Assembly: GCA_903835655.1 (NCBI GenBank)
Contig: CAILNT010000004.1
Coordinates: 1-64,000 of the forward strand
DNA from: an uncultured Pseudomonadota bacterium
Lineage (GTDB): Bacteria > Pseudomonadota > Gammaproteobacteria > Burkholderiales > Thiobacillaceae
Reading direction: 5' to 3'
Length of the DNA: 64,000 nt
Part shown: positions 7,568 through 15,555 of the stretch, one piece after another
How the letters are laid out: the number at the start of each line of letters is the position of its first letter
Position numbering within the stretch: position 1 is the stretch's first letter
Program-made: the position numbers and the translations under genes
The notes under the pieces: generated by a model
Told to the model about the DNA's origin: nothing
The model's input: only the letters and a program-made list of their open reading frames with translations
Databases searched by the model: none

Positions 7568-9000
7568 GTGCCTCCCTTCTGAATCAGTTTGGCTCTCAAG
7601 GCCATTCCTTTTGTGGTCAGCCGATATTGTTGTCGGCTGCTCCTGGGCTTGTCCGGGAAAGTCATTTCGATGAAGCCGGCAGCCAACGCCGGAACCAGGT
7701 ACAGGGTCCTGAAATTCTCTTCACCCTTCAATGACAGTGCCGCCTGCAAGGCTTTTCGACTCAGTGCATCGCGGCAAACCAGGATGAGTTTTTGCACTTC
7801 CCCTGCGACTTCCCCAGCCTTACGCCGCAGCGTGATCGTGAAGCCATCGGAAACCGAGAACTCCGGCTCCGGCAGGCCCGCTTCCCGGCAGCGGCGGATC
7901 ATGTCGCGGGTGCCGGTGCCCATGCGCTCGATGTACTGGGTCAGGTACAGCGGCTCGGCCAGCAGCGGGTTGGCCGGCACGGAACCATGGGGCAGGCGCA
8001 GCTTTGCCAGGGTCAGCGAGGGCGGCAGGCCGCCGGGGTTCCACACCTCCAGGCGGTCGGCGAACAGCATCACCTGGACGCTGCCGTTGCTGGCGTAATC
8101 CCGGTGCGCCACGGCGTTGACGATGGCCTCGGCCACCACCTCGCGGGGAATCTCATAGGCCACCGGCACCTGCGGCCCGGCTTCTCGCGTGCCCACCCAC
8201 AGGTTGATCTTGGACATGACGAAATCCACCGCCTGATCCACCAGATCGAACACAGTGCCCTTGTAGACCTGATACGACGGGATCGGCTTCGCCACCTCGC
8301 TGCCGTGGAAATGCGCGCACTTCACCTCGGAGGAAATCAGGAAGCGTTGTGGCTGCCGGCCGAACAGCAGCACGGCCGCATGAGTGGGGCGGCCGGCGTC
8401 GAGCAGGTTGAGATGGGTCAGCAACTCCTGGGGCGTGGCTTCCTCCGGCAAGGGGAAGCCACGCGCCTTGCGGGCGCGGCGCAGGAAGGTCGCCATCCGC
8501 TCCTCGTCCAGGTCGGCCAGAGTGGCGTTGCGGCAGGGAGCGGCGTCGAAGGGGCCGTTGCGGATCAGTTCCTGGTCTTCCAGATACTGCACCAGGGCGG
8601 CATACAGGCCGGCGATCAACTCGGGGGTGGAAACGAAGCGGCGGCGGATCAGCGCCTGCATCTTCGGCTGGCGGCCTGCGTCGTCCGCGCCCTTCACGAA
8701 GATCAGCCGGTACTTGTTGAGCGCAGTGGCGTGGGCAAACTCCCGCGCCGTCGGCGACAGTCCCTCGGCATCCGCGACCCCGTACTCGTCACCGAACAGG
8801 CCGACATAGAGGTCGCAGCGCGCCACTTCCTCCAGATACACCGCATCCGCGCGGCGGTCGGCGGCGGGCATGTCCTCGAACAGGAACGGCTCGAAGAAGC
8901 GGCGGATCAGCGCATCGCCGCGCAGCCAGTCGCGCAGGACCGCCCGCTCTGCGGCGAACTCCTTCTGGACACTGCTGATGAAGATGCGTTTTGGGTTCAT
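7564..9000 (-). CDS. DUF4062 - ATP-binding (AlbA-2/GHKL-like) - winged-helix protein
   Basis: A 478-residue protein inside the restriction operon, between hsdS and hsdR. Residues 1 to about 110 (KRIFISSVQKEF...DLYVGLFGDEYG) match DUF4062, a TIR-like N-terminal domain. The middle contains the ATP-binding signature PREVVAEAIVNAVAHRDY and a GMGTGTRD-like motif (about 360-370), as in HATPase_c_4 transcriptional regulators. The C-terminus is winged-helix-like. It overlaps the start of hsdR by 4 bases (ATGA), so the two are coupled. Proteins of this type often accompany type I systems and are suspected to regulate them or sense phage. I cannot tell which from sequence. It carries no REP and looks intact. 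Confidence 0.75.
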   Translation of the reverse strand: MNPKRIFISSVQKEFAAERAVLRDWLRGDALIRRFFEPFLFEDMPAADRRADAVYLEEVARCDLYVGLFGDEYGVADAEGLSPTAREFAHATALNKYRLIFVKGADDAGRQPKMQALIRRRFVSTPELIAGLYAALVQYLEDQELIRNGPFDAAPCRNATLADLDEERMATFLRRARKARGFPLPEEATPQELLTHLNLLDAGRPTHAAVLLFGRQPQRFLISSEVKCAHFHGSEVAKPIPSYQVYKGTVFDLVDQAVDFVMSKINLWVGTREAGPQVPVAYEIPREVVAEAIVNAVAHRDYASNGSVQVMLFADRLEVWNPGGLPPSLTLAKLRLPHGSVPANPLLAEPLYLTQYIERMGTGTRDMIRRCREAGLPEPEFSVSDGFTITLRRKAGEVAGEVQKLILVCRDALSRKALQAALSLKGEENFRTLYLVPALAAGFIEMTFPDKPRSSRQQYRLTTKGMALRAKLIQKGGT

Positions 9001-9064
9001 TTATAGGGATTTATGCCTGTGTATAAGGTCGTATACGGCGATGACAGAATAAATCCTGGCCGTC

Positions 9065-10222
9065 TCATACCAGCCGAATCCTCCAGGTGAGCAGTTCCTG
9101 CATCATGCCCTGCTTGAGGGCGCGGGTCTTGTCGCGGCGGGCCTGGAGAGCTTCGAGTTCAGCGTCCATGTCGGAGAGGACGGTGGCGATGGCGGATTGC
9201 TCGGCGCTTGATGACGGTATCCGCACGCTGTGTGCATGAACGTCATTCCGGTTCAATGTGGGGACACCAGATCCAGTACCGAACCGCTCAAGTCCAATGA
9301 TTCCAAGCAGATAGAAGATGAACTTGGGCGAATTTCCTTTGAAGCTCGTAACCCACAGAGATGTGTTGTGCGGCCAGAAATCTTTTTCCACGTAATGAAC
9401 ATTGCCAATGGTTCCGGAGCGGCCAGTTACAACTCCCGGCCCTTTCACCATGAATTCGTGGTGGTAGTTCAACACACCATTTGAATAGACAACGGGGTAA
9501 CTGCCTTGGCGAAGTCGGGTCGTCAGCAAATCGAAACCGCGTTGCAATGGGCAAACATCCCCCAACCGCTTCACCTCCCACCCCTCGGGCACGGTAGGGG
9601 CGGGTTTCAAACCCGCCCCTACGGCGGCACCAAACCCCGGCAATCGGGTCTGGCCGGTGAGGAGTTGCTGCATGGCGGCCTGCTTGAGGTCGCGCTTCTT
9701 GGCGATGAGTTGGTCGAGTATGGCGAGCAGGGCATCCACATCCGACAGCGCGGCGGCGATGGCGCGTTGTTCTTCCGGCGAGGGAAGCGGAATTAACATA
9801 TCAGCAATCATTTCCCGTCGAACAGAATCCACAGATGACTTGGCAGTCATCTGCATAATCCGCGAATAAAAATTGTTGCTGAAATATCGATAGAAGAAAG
9901 AGCCGTTTAGCCGATCACCAAAATTACTGATCTTGTAAACGCGCTGATGAATGTCGAATTTGCCATTGATGTAGTGAAAGATCTTGCCTGTGCCAACACC
10001 ATCGCCTGCAGTCAAGACAGCTTCACCATCAAAGGAGTAACTATTAATCCTTTCAACTGCTTGTGATCGCACAAAGAAAGGGTAATCGCCATCGACAATG
10101 CGATCTTGCGTGTTCTTATCGCCTGTTGTGATCGCAGCAACATTCACGATGGAGTCAACATCCCACTCCTCCGGAATCACCCCCACCTCGCTCAACTTGT
10201 ACCCCACCGGCGGCTTATTCAT
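9065..10222 (-). CDS. hsdS: type I restriction specificity subunit HsdS
   Basis: HsdS has two target-recognition domains that read the two halves of the DNA site. TRD1 follows IPEEWDVDSI and ends in the conserved helix SPEEQRAIAAALSDVDALL. TRD2 starts at PEGWEVKRL and ends in SAEQSAIATVLSDMDAEL, so both halves and both central helices are present. A REP at 9594-9622 is translated between them as VGAGLKPAPT, in the flexible linker where insertion is best tolerated. The ATG at 10222 (MNKPPVGYKL) is preferred for its GGGGATG upstream. In-frame ATGs at 10234 and 10228 are possible. It follows the RAYT gene with overlap. HsdS appears intact but has damaged partners. Confidence 0.85.
   Translation of the reverse strand: MNKPPVGYKLSEVGVIPEEWDVDSIVNVAAITTGDKNTQDRIVDGDYPFFVRSQAVERINSYSFDGEAVLTAGDGVGTGKIFHYINGKFDIHQRVYKISNFGDRLNGSFFYRYFSNNFYSRIMQMTAKSSVDSVRREMIADMLIPLPSPEEQRAIAAALSDVDALLAILDQLIAKKRDLKQAAMQQLLTGQTRLPGFGAAVGAGLKPAPTVPEGWEVKRLGDVCPLQRGFDLLTTRLRQGSYPVVYSNGVLNYHHEFMVKGPGVVTGRSGTIGNVHYVEKDFWPHNTSLWVTSFKGNSPKFIFYLLGIIGLERFGTGSGVPTLNRNDVHAHSVRIPSSSAEQSAIATVLSDMDAELEALQARRDKTRALKQGMMQELLTWRIRLV
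9594..9622. repeat. single REP palindrome inside hsdS
   Basis: A 29-base near-perfect palindrome with arms GTAGGGGCGGGTTT and AAACCCGCCCCTAC around one central base. It is translated in the HsdS frame in the linker between the two recognition domains. Confidence 0.9.
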
Positions 10223-10916
10223 CGGCATCCCCATTGCGGCCGGGTGTAGGGGCGGGTTTGAAACCCGCCCCTACATGGGTGTCGGAATTGGCAATGTGCG
10301 CCAGCATTGCCGCGTTATCCGGGTGCAGGGAGTCTTCCGCCCATTTGGCCGGATTGTTTTCGACGTATTCGGCAATCCGTTCGTAATCGGCTTCGTTGCG
10401 GATGACGTGTTCATAATAATTGCGCTGCCAGATTGATGTGCCGGGTGTTTGCCGCATTTCGTTGATGTGGCGGGCGGAGAAGGTTTTGAACGCCCGTATG
10501 ATTTCCGGCAATCCGTGACGTTTGGTAGGGGCGGGTTTCAAACCCGCCCGTACATCGGGTTTCAAACCCGCCCCTACGGAATCGGCATCGGCGTCGGCGT
10601 CGGTCAATGTGACAATGCCATGAAAATGGTTTGGCATGATTATGAATTGATCCAGCACGACATGTGAATAATGCCTGGGCAATTCCAGCCATGCCTGCTC
10701 AACCAGAATACCTGCCGAATTCAATTGCATCGCTCCGTCAATGATCTCGCCGAACAGGCATTGTCGATTCTGGATGCAAATCGTGACGAAATAGAATCCT
10801 GCCTGCGCGTAGTCGTAATCCCGCAAACGCAGATTGCGTCGGCGTGGTGTCTGCGACGCCGTAGGGGCGGGTTTCAAACCCGCCCGTACATCGGGTTTCA
10901 AACCCGCCCTTACCAT
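10215..10916 (-). CDS. REP-associated tyrosine transposase (RAYT, IS200-like Y1 family)
   Basis: RAYTs are single-copy relatives of IS200/IS605 transposases that nick and move REP sequences. The HUH metal-binding motif is in MPNHFHG (residues 94-100). The catalytic tyrosine is in WQRNYYEH (163-170, Tyr167 or 168). The family tail AEYVENNPAKW is at 182-192. The core begins about residue 25 (RRRNLRLRDYDY). Residues before it, a block at about 114-131 and the end of the protein are all translated REP (GLKPAPT-type peptides), so the gene carries its own substrate. Its nominal ATG at 10916 overlaps the corrected stop of hsdM, and its stop lies inside the hsdS start region. The original start codon is uncertain. 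Confidence 0.85.
   Translation of the reverse strand: MVRAGLKPDVRAGLKPAPTASQTPRRRNLRLRDYDYAQAGFYFVTICIQNRQCLFGEIIDGAMQLNSAGILVEQAWLELPRHYSHVVLDQFIIMPNHFHGIVTLTDADADADSVGAGLKPDVRAGLKPAPTKRHGLPEIIRAFKTFSARHINEMRQTPGTSIWQRNYYEHVIRNEADYERIAEYVENNPAKWAEDSLHPDNAAMLAHIANSDTHVGAGFKPAPTPGRNGDADE
10246..10274. repeat. REP palindrome at the 3' end of the RAYT gene
   Basis: A 29-base palindrome with a central G on the plus strand (GTTTGAAACCC). It encodes the RAYT C-terminal VGAGFKPAPT and separates RAYT from hsdS. Confidence 0.9.
10525..10577. repeat. double REP inside the RAYT gene
   Basis: Two REP units with a 24-base period. They are translated in RAYT as GAGLKPDVRAGLKPAPT between the HUH motif and the catalytic tyrosine, a surface-loop position. 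Confidence 0.9.
10861..10913. repeat. double REP between hsdM and RAYT
   Basis: Two REP units. The last one has CCCTTAC instead of CCCCTAC. It contains the corrected hsdM stop codon (10910-10912) and encodes the first residues of the RAYT frame. Confidence 0.9.
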
Positions 10917-13679
10917 GTAAACCCCATCTTCTCCAGGTGTTCATCCACGCGCGCAGCCAGGGTTTCCACTTCCTCGGCCAGCCTGGGCAGCGGCGTGGCA
11001 TAGCGTTCCGCCAGTAGCCGGATGCGGCCGGTGAGGGCCTGACTGACCCGGTCCAGTTCGCCCTGCACGCTGGCAGCCAGGGCGGCGAGCCACTTGTCCT
11101 ACCACCAGGGCATCGAGCGCCTTCCGGCCTTCCTTCACGCCCTTGTTGGCGGCGGCTTCCTGGTCGATCAGGGCGGCATAGGCTTCCAGCGCCTTGCGTT
11201 CCTCGGCGAACTCCTTGTCGTGCCTGATCGCCTTCAACCGGTCCTTGACGCTCTTGGCGGTGAGCTTGCTCTTCTCGGTCTTGGCTTCCGCCAGCAAGCC
11301 GTCCTCGCCGCCGCCGCTGTTGCCACACTCTTCGTCCATCGCCTCCATCTGGCGCGTGATGGCGTCCCGCTGTCCTTCCAGTTCCTCGATGGTGAACTGG
11401 TGGGCGGCGAAGTAGCGGGCGATGACCCGTTCGGCGGGGATCAGGTCGCTATTGGGCTTGCCGTCCTGCATCGCCTGCCAGCCGTCACTGACCAGCATCC
11501 AGGCGTCGTCCTGCATCGTCTCGGCCCAGTAGTCCATCAGGGACTGGTAGACGTCGTAGGGATCGATGAGGGGTGCTGCCTGGAAGGTTTCCAGCAGGCT
11601 CTCCGACAGGGCGTCGATCAGGCGCTTGGGCCGGTCGCCGAGCTGGATGCCGGTGAGCAGCGGGGCGCTGGCCTGCTTCCAGGACTCGAAGCGTTGCGTC
11701 ACCTGGGTGTTGAAGGCGGTGAACTCGGGGTGGCCGAAGATGGTGGGTTTGATCTCGGCGGGGGCGACCTTCAATTCCACGAGTGTAGGGGCGGGTTTCA
11801 AACCCGCCCCTACATCGCGTTTCAAACCCGCCCCTACATCGGGGTTCAAACCCGCCCCTACGGTAAACAGCGCCGCCCGCACGCTGGGGATGACTTGCCA
11901 GTAGGCATCCAGGCCGTCGATGTCGCGGTTGGGGATGCCGCCCTTCATGTGGGCCTCGATGTCCTGCAAGTCTTCCGGCTCACTGCTGTCGATGTAGCGC
12001 GGCAGGTTGAGGTTGAAGTCGTTGGCCTCGATTTCGGCAAGAGGAGCCATGCGCGAGCAGTGGGGGATGTCCACCTGACGGGTGAAGGTGTCGACGATTC
12101 GGTGGATGTCCTGGGCGCGCAAGCGGTTCTTGTTGCCGTCCTTGATGAAGCCGCGGCTTCCATCGACCATGAAGATGCCGCGGCGTCCGGCCGCGCCTTC
12201 CTTGTCCAGCACCAGGATGCGGGCGGGGATGCCGGTGCCGTAGAACAGGTTGGCGGGCAGGCCGATGATGCCCTTGATGAAACCGCGCCTGACGATGTTC
12301 TTGCGGATCGCGGCCTCGGCCCCGCCCCGGAACAGCACGCCATGGGGGAGGATGACCGCGCCCTTGCCGGTGCTTTTCAGACTGGCGAGGATGTGCAGCA
12401 GGAAGGCATAGTCGCCGTTCTTGGCCGGCGGGATGCCGTATTCGAAGCGGCCGTAGAAGTCGTGAGCCGGGTCCAGGCCGCTGGTCCAGTTCTTGTTGGA
12501 GAAGGGGAAATTGGCGATCACGAAGTCGCAGGTCTTGAGGCCGCCGTCGGCGTTCTTGAAGTGAGGGCTGGACAGGGTGTTGCCCTGCCAGATTTCCGCC
12601 GTGGGGCAGTCGTGCAGCACCATGTTCATGCGCGCCAGGGCGGACGTGGCGTTGTCCATCTCCTGGCCGTAGAGGGCGAGGTCGAGGCCGGTGCGGCCCT
12701 TCGCCTCGTCGTGGGCCTTGAGCAGCAGGGAACCGGAACCGCAGGTGGGGTCGTAGATGGCCTGCACGCTGTTGGTCGCATTGCCCAGGTCGATGACCAT
12801 GGACATGACGCGGGAGACTTCCGCCGGGGTGTAGAACTGGCCCTTGCTCTTGCCGGATTCGGTGGCGAAGTGGCGCATCAGGTATTCGTAGGCGTCCCCC
12901 AGCAGGTCGTCGCCTTCCGCCCGGTTGCGGCCGAAATCCAGGCCCTCGAAGATGGCCACCAGCTTGGTGAGCCGGTCCACCATTTCGCGGCCCTTGCCCA
13001 GCTTCTCCTCGTCGTTGAAGTCGGCGACGTTGATGGCGCCCTTGAGGCTGTCGTTGGCGTCCGCCAGCCGGCCGACGAGTTTGTTGATCTTGTCGCCGAT
13101 CTCCTTGTCCCCCTTCAACGCCACCATGGTGGCGAACTGGGTGTTGGGATCATGGTTTCGGTTGATCCTGACTTCGTGGTACGGCTTGTCCTTGGCAGTC
13201 TCGGCCCGTTTGATCACTGTGATGCTGCCGGCGCGGTTGTCTCCGACATCGATGTAGATGGATACCAGGCCTTTCCTGCTCATCAGCATTGAAAACCGAT
13301 CCATGTCCTCCTTCGTCATCCATCCTCTGGCCGGGAAGGCGTAGGCATGCTCTGGCAGGGGCATCCCCTCTGTATCGAGCAGGTCATAGACCAGGGCTAC
13401 AGGTGCAAACGGCAGGAGGATGAGCAGCGGACGGGCATCCTCCTTGATGGTACGGCCAAAGCGTTTTTTCCAGTCCTTGGCCGACGCCGCAACCCTCAGG
13501 CCGGGCTTCAGTATCTGGAGCAGGAGGGCATTGAATGGCGCGAAATTCCGCATGCGGACGACGAAGTCCAGCAGGTTCATGTAGTCGGTGCTTTTCTTGA
13601 ACATGCGGGAATCGACCAGAAGCTGATCCAGCAGCGTCCGCGCGACTGCCGTCTCGAACAGGTCTCCCTGGTAGTGCAT
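10910..13679 (-). pseudogene. hsdM: chimeric HsdM methyltransferase with truncated ImmA/IrrE-like N-terminus and 3' frameshift
   Basis: HsdM methylates adenine within the HsdS site. The catalytic part is clear: KGQFYTPAEVSR, SAM motif DPTCGSG (310-316 from the ATG at 13679) and NFPF (390-393). Residues 1 to about 184 do not match HsdM. They match the N-terminal part of an ImmA/IrrE (DUF955) protease family (LDFVVRMRNFAPFNALLLQ, KDWKKRFGR, NRNHDPNTQFAT) and stop just before its HExxH site. HsdM sequence begins at VALKGDKEIGDKINK, so the HsdM N-terminal helical domain is gone. Near 11095-11103 the frame shifts, and the normal tail (KWLAALAASVQGELDRV...LEKMGFTW) continues in another frame to TAA at 10910-10912. 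The ATG at 13679 has GAGGG upstream. Confidence 0.85.
11785..11861. repeat. triple REP inside hsdM
   Basis: Three REP units with a 24-base period. They are translated in HsdM as GAGLNPD, GAGLKRD and GAGLKPAPT between the conserved PSVRAALF and VELKVAP segments. The reading frame is kept. Confidence 0.9.
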
Positions 13680-13803
13680 TGGGTGTTCCCTCACCTTGGT
13701 AGCGCCTTGTGTCTGGTGCTGCGGAGTTTCTCTCATTTCCCGACAGGATTCCTTATGGCAAAGGATGTAGGCGGGATGTCGGGCATCTACCTACCTTGCT
13801 ACC

Positions 13804-14031
13804 TTGCTGGAGAATCAGGCTCGAGCGCAGAACGCGTGGGCTACCCGGCACGCGGATTACTGGCGCGAGTACCGACGAACGCATCCGGAGTACGTCGAGC
13901 GCAACCGGGTCTTGCAGCAACAACGAGATGCCTGGCGACGAGAACGTCTGCTTGCAAAGATGAATGAACGCGTCACCGCAGAAATCCCCCGTGCCATCAG
14001 GCATTTACCGGCTGACGCCAGTGACGCGTGA
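13804..14031 (+). pseudogene. 3' fragment of an IS-associated small protein
   Basis: The frame reads QNAWATRHADYWREYRRTHPEYV...RRERLLAKMN. This resembles the C-terminal part of small cysteine-rich proteins often seen beside insertion sequences, whose N-terminal zinc-ribbon part (CxxC motifs) is missing here. The only start is a TTG without a ribosome binding site. I read it as a leftover of a mobile element upstream of hsdM. The family link is from memory of similar sequences and is moderate. Confidence 0.4.
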
Positions 14032-14091
14032 CGATCTTGCAAAGAGATGACGTGATCGCGAGGGGTGAATTCGACGCGTAGCGTGACGGCC

Positions 14092-14347
14092 ATGGACACC
14101 CTAGCCCAAGCAACCGAAGAGGATCTGCACCGCCTTGCATTGCAGCTCGCTGCCGCGCGCTGGCGCTGTGGGCGATGGGCTACCGCACCTCGACCAGCCA
14201 GCCGGGGCATCACCAGACCGCCATCCAGTCGCGGCCCAAGACCCTGGGCGTGCCGGCGCAGACCGTCATGCGCCGGGCTAACGCACCGGGGCGTGGGCGA
14301 AGCAAAAGAGCCATTCGGCGACGACAGCCGAGTCAAGCCCTCCGATA
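14092..14347 (+). pseudogene. decayed HEPN-like small protein
   Basis: Two frames must be joined to give ATEEDLHRLALQLAA / ARCRALALWAMGYRTSTS and then QPGHHQTAIQSRPKTLGVPAQ. This matches the pattern (A-GYR-----PGHH-T-IQ-LP-T-G) of small HEPN-type proteins common in proteobacterial accessory DNA. No intact frame spans it. It runs into the 3' end of folA. Confidence 0.35.
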
Positions 14348-14821
14348 GGTCACGAAATGATAGACGAGTCCCTCCTGGCCGACGTTTTCCTGGCGTTCGC
14401 ATTCCCTCCACAAGGCCGGATCGAACTCGGGAAACCAGGCGTCGCCGGCAAAGTCGGCCTGGATTTCCGTGAGGTAGAGCCGGTCGGCACGTGGCAGCAC
14501 CTGGGCGTACAGTTGCGCGCCGCCGACGAAGAACAGCTCGGGGTCACCGCCACAGGCGTCGATGGCAGCGTCGATGGAAGTGGCCATCAAACACCCTTGC
14601 GCCCGATACGCCGGATCGCGCGTGACGATCACCGTGGTGCGGCCAGGCAGGGGCCGGCCTATGGATTCATAGGTCTTGCGCCCCATGATGAGGTGATGCC
14701 CCAGGGTCAGCGCCTTGAAGTGTTTGAGATCTTCCGGCAGGCGCCAGGGCAGGGTGTTGTTGACGCCGATGACGCGGTTGCGGGCCAGCGCGGCGACGAC
14801 CGAAACGAGTGGGGTAGGCAC
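14333..14821 (-). CDS. folA: dihydrofolate reductase
   Basis: Reduces dihydrofolate to tetrahydrofolate with NADPH. The N-terminal VSVVAALARNRVIGVNNTLPWRLPEDLKHF holds the family signature with the substrate-binding acid (LPEDL), then GRKTYESIGRPLPGR binds the cofactor. With the GTG at 14821 (VPTPLVSVV) the protein has 162 residues, the usual length. A GGAG lies 6 bases upstream. A longer frame to 14914 would add 31 unlikely residues overlapping the lexA operator. It is divergent from lexA, with a shared intergenic region of about 140 bases. Confidence 0.93.
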   Translation of the reverse strand: MPTPLVSVVAALARNRVIGVNNTLPWRLPEDLKHFKALTLGHHLIMGRKTYESIGRPLPGRTTVIVTRDPAYRAQGCLMATSIDAAIDACGGDPELFFVGGAQLYAQVLPRADRLYLTEIQADFAGDAWFPEFDPALWRECERQENVGQEGLVYHFVTYRRA

Positions 14822-14907
14822 AAGAAACTCCGACGAAACGAGAGACTGCGAAGATACCCCAGAGTGTGGACGCGCATTGACTCGGCGATGCCGGCCACCG
14901 TTTCCCT

Positions 14908-14936
14908 TTGACAAAAGAACGTTCGTTCTTTACCGT
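14908..14936 (+). promoter_or_regulatory. lexA promoter with GAAC-N4-GTTC operator
   Basis: TTGACA at 14908-14913 and a weak TACCGT at 14931-14936 are 17 bases apart. Between them lies the inverted repeat AAAGAAC-GTTC-GTTCTTT (14914-14931). GAAC-N4-GTTC is the LexA box type of Gram-positives and some proteobacteria rather than the CTGT-N8-ACAG of E. coli. Its position inside the promoter implies autorepression. It could also affect the divergent folA. Confidence 0.65.
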
Positions 14937-14964
14937 GGCGACTCCGCCCAACGGATGCCCCGCC

Positions 14965-15540
14965 ATGTCGCAAGATGCCGCCCACTTAGCCCAGCTCCAG
15001 GATTACTACGCCCGCCACCGGGTCATGCCGTCCTACGCGACCATCGGCGCCCAGCTCGGCCTGAAATCGAAGTCCTCGGTGGCCGCCCTGGTCGCGCGCT
15101 TGCGCCTGGAAGGGTTCCTCGAAGCCGCACCGGACAAGCGCATGAAGCCCGGGGCGCGCTTCTTCGAACGCACCCTGGCGGATTCGGTGCGCGCGGGCTT
15201 GCCGCAACCCGCCGACGACAGTTCGCATGATGTCCTGACCATCGACGAATTTCTCATCGAACAACCCTCACGCACGGTGCTGGTGCGGGTCAAGGGCGAT
15301 TCGATGATCGATGCCGGCATCCATCCTGGCGACATCGCCGTGGTGGAAAAACGCCATGACGCGCAGCCGGGCGACCTGGTCGTGGCCGTGGTGGACGACG
15401 AATTCACCCTGAAGACCCTGGCGCGGGAAAAAGGCGAATACGTGCTGCAACCCGCCAACCCGGCCTATCCGGTGATCCGCCCGAAGGGCTCGCTGGAAAT
15501 CTTCGGCGTGGTGGTCGGCGTGGTGCGCAAATACCGGTAG
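14965..15540 (+). CDS. lexA: LexA-family SOS repressor
   Basis: An autocleaving repressor of 191 residues. Residues 1 to about 60 form a winged helix (RVMPSYATIGAQLGLKSKSSVAALV). The peptidase S24 domain has the nucleophile Ser113 (VKGDSMIDAGIHPGD) and the general base Lys150 (DEFTLKTL). The Ala78-Gly79 bond (RAGLP) is the likely self-cleavage site. The ATG at 14965 is chosen because the start at 14908 would place the promoter inside the gene. The operator upstream is of the GAAC-N4-GTTC type. The protein is closer to the short LexA variants of betaproteobacteria than to E. coli LexA, so a second, classical LexA elsewhere is possible. Confidence 0.88.
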   Translation: MSQDAAHLAQLQDYYARHRVMPSYATIGAQLGLKSKSSVAALVARLRLEGFLEAAPDKRMKPGARFFERTLADSVRAGLPQPADDSSHDVLTIDEFLIEQPSRTVLVRVKGDSMIDAGIHPGDIAVVEKRHDAQPGDLVVAVVDDEFTLKTLAREKGEYVLQPANPAYPVIRPKGSLEIFGVVVGVVRKYR

Positions 15541-15555
15541 GCCGCCAGGGACGAC

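Noticed and set aside
11094-13292. 732-residue plus-strand frame opposite hsdM
   Set aside because: It is a shadow of hsdM and has no binding site or recognisable domain.
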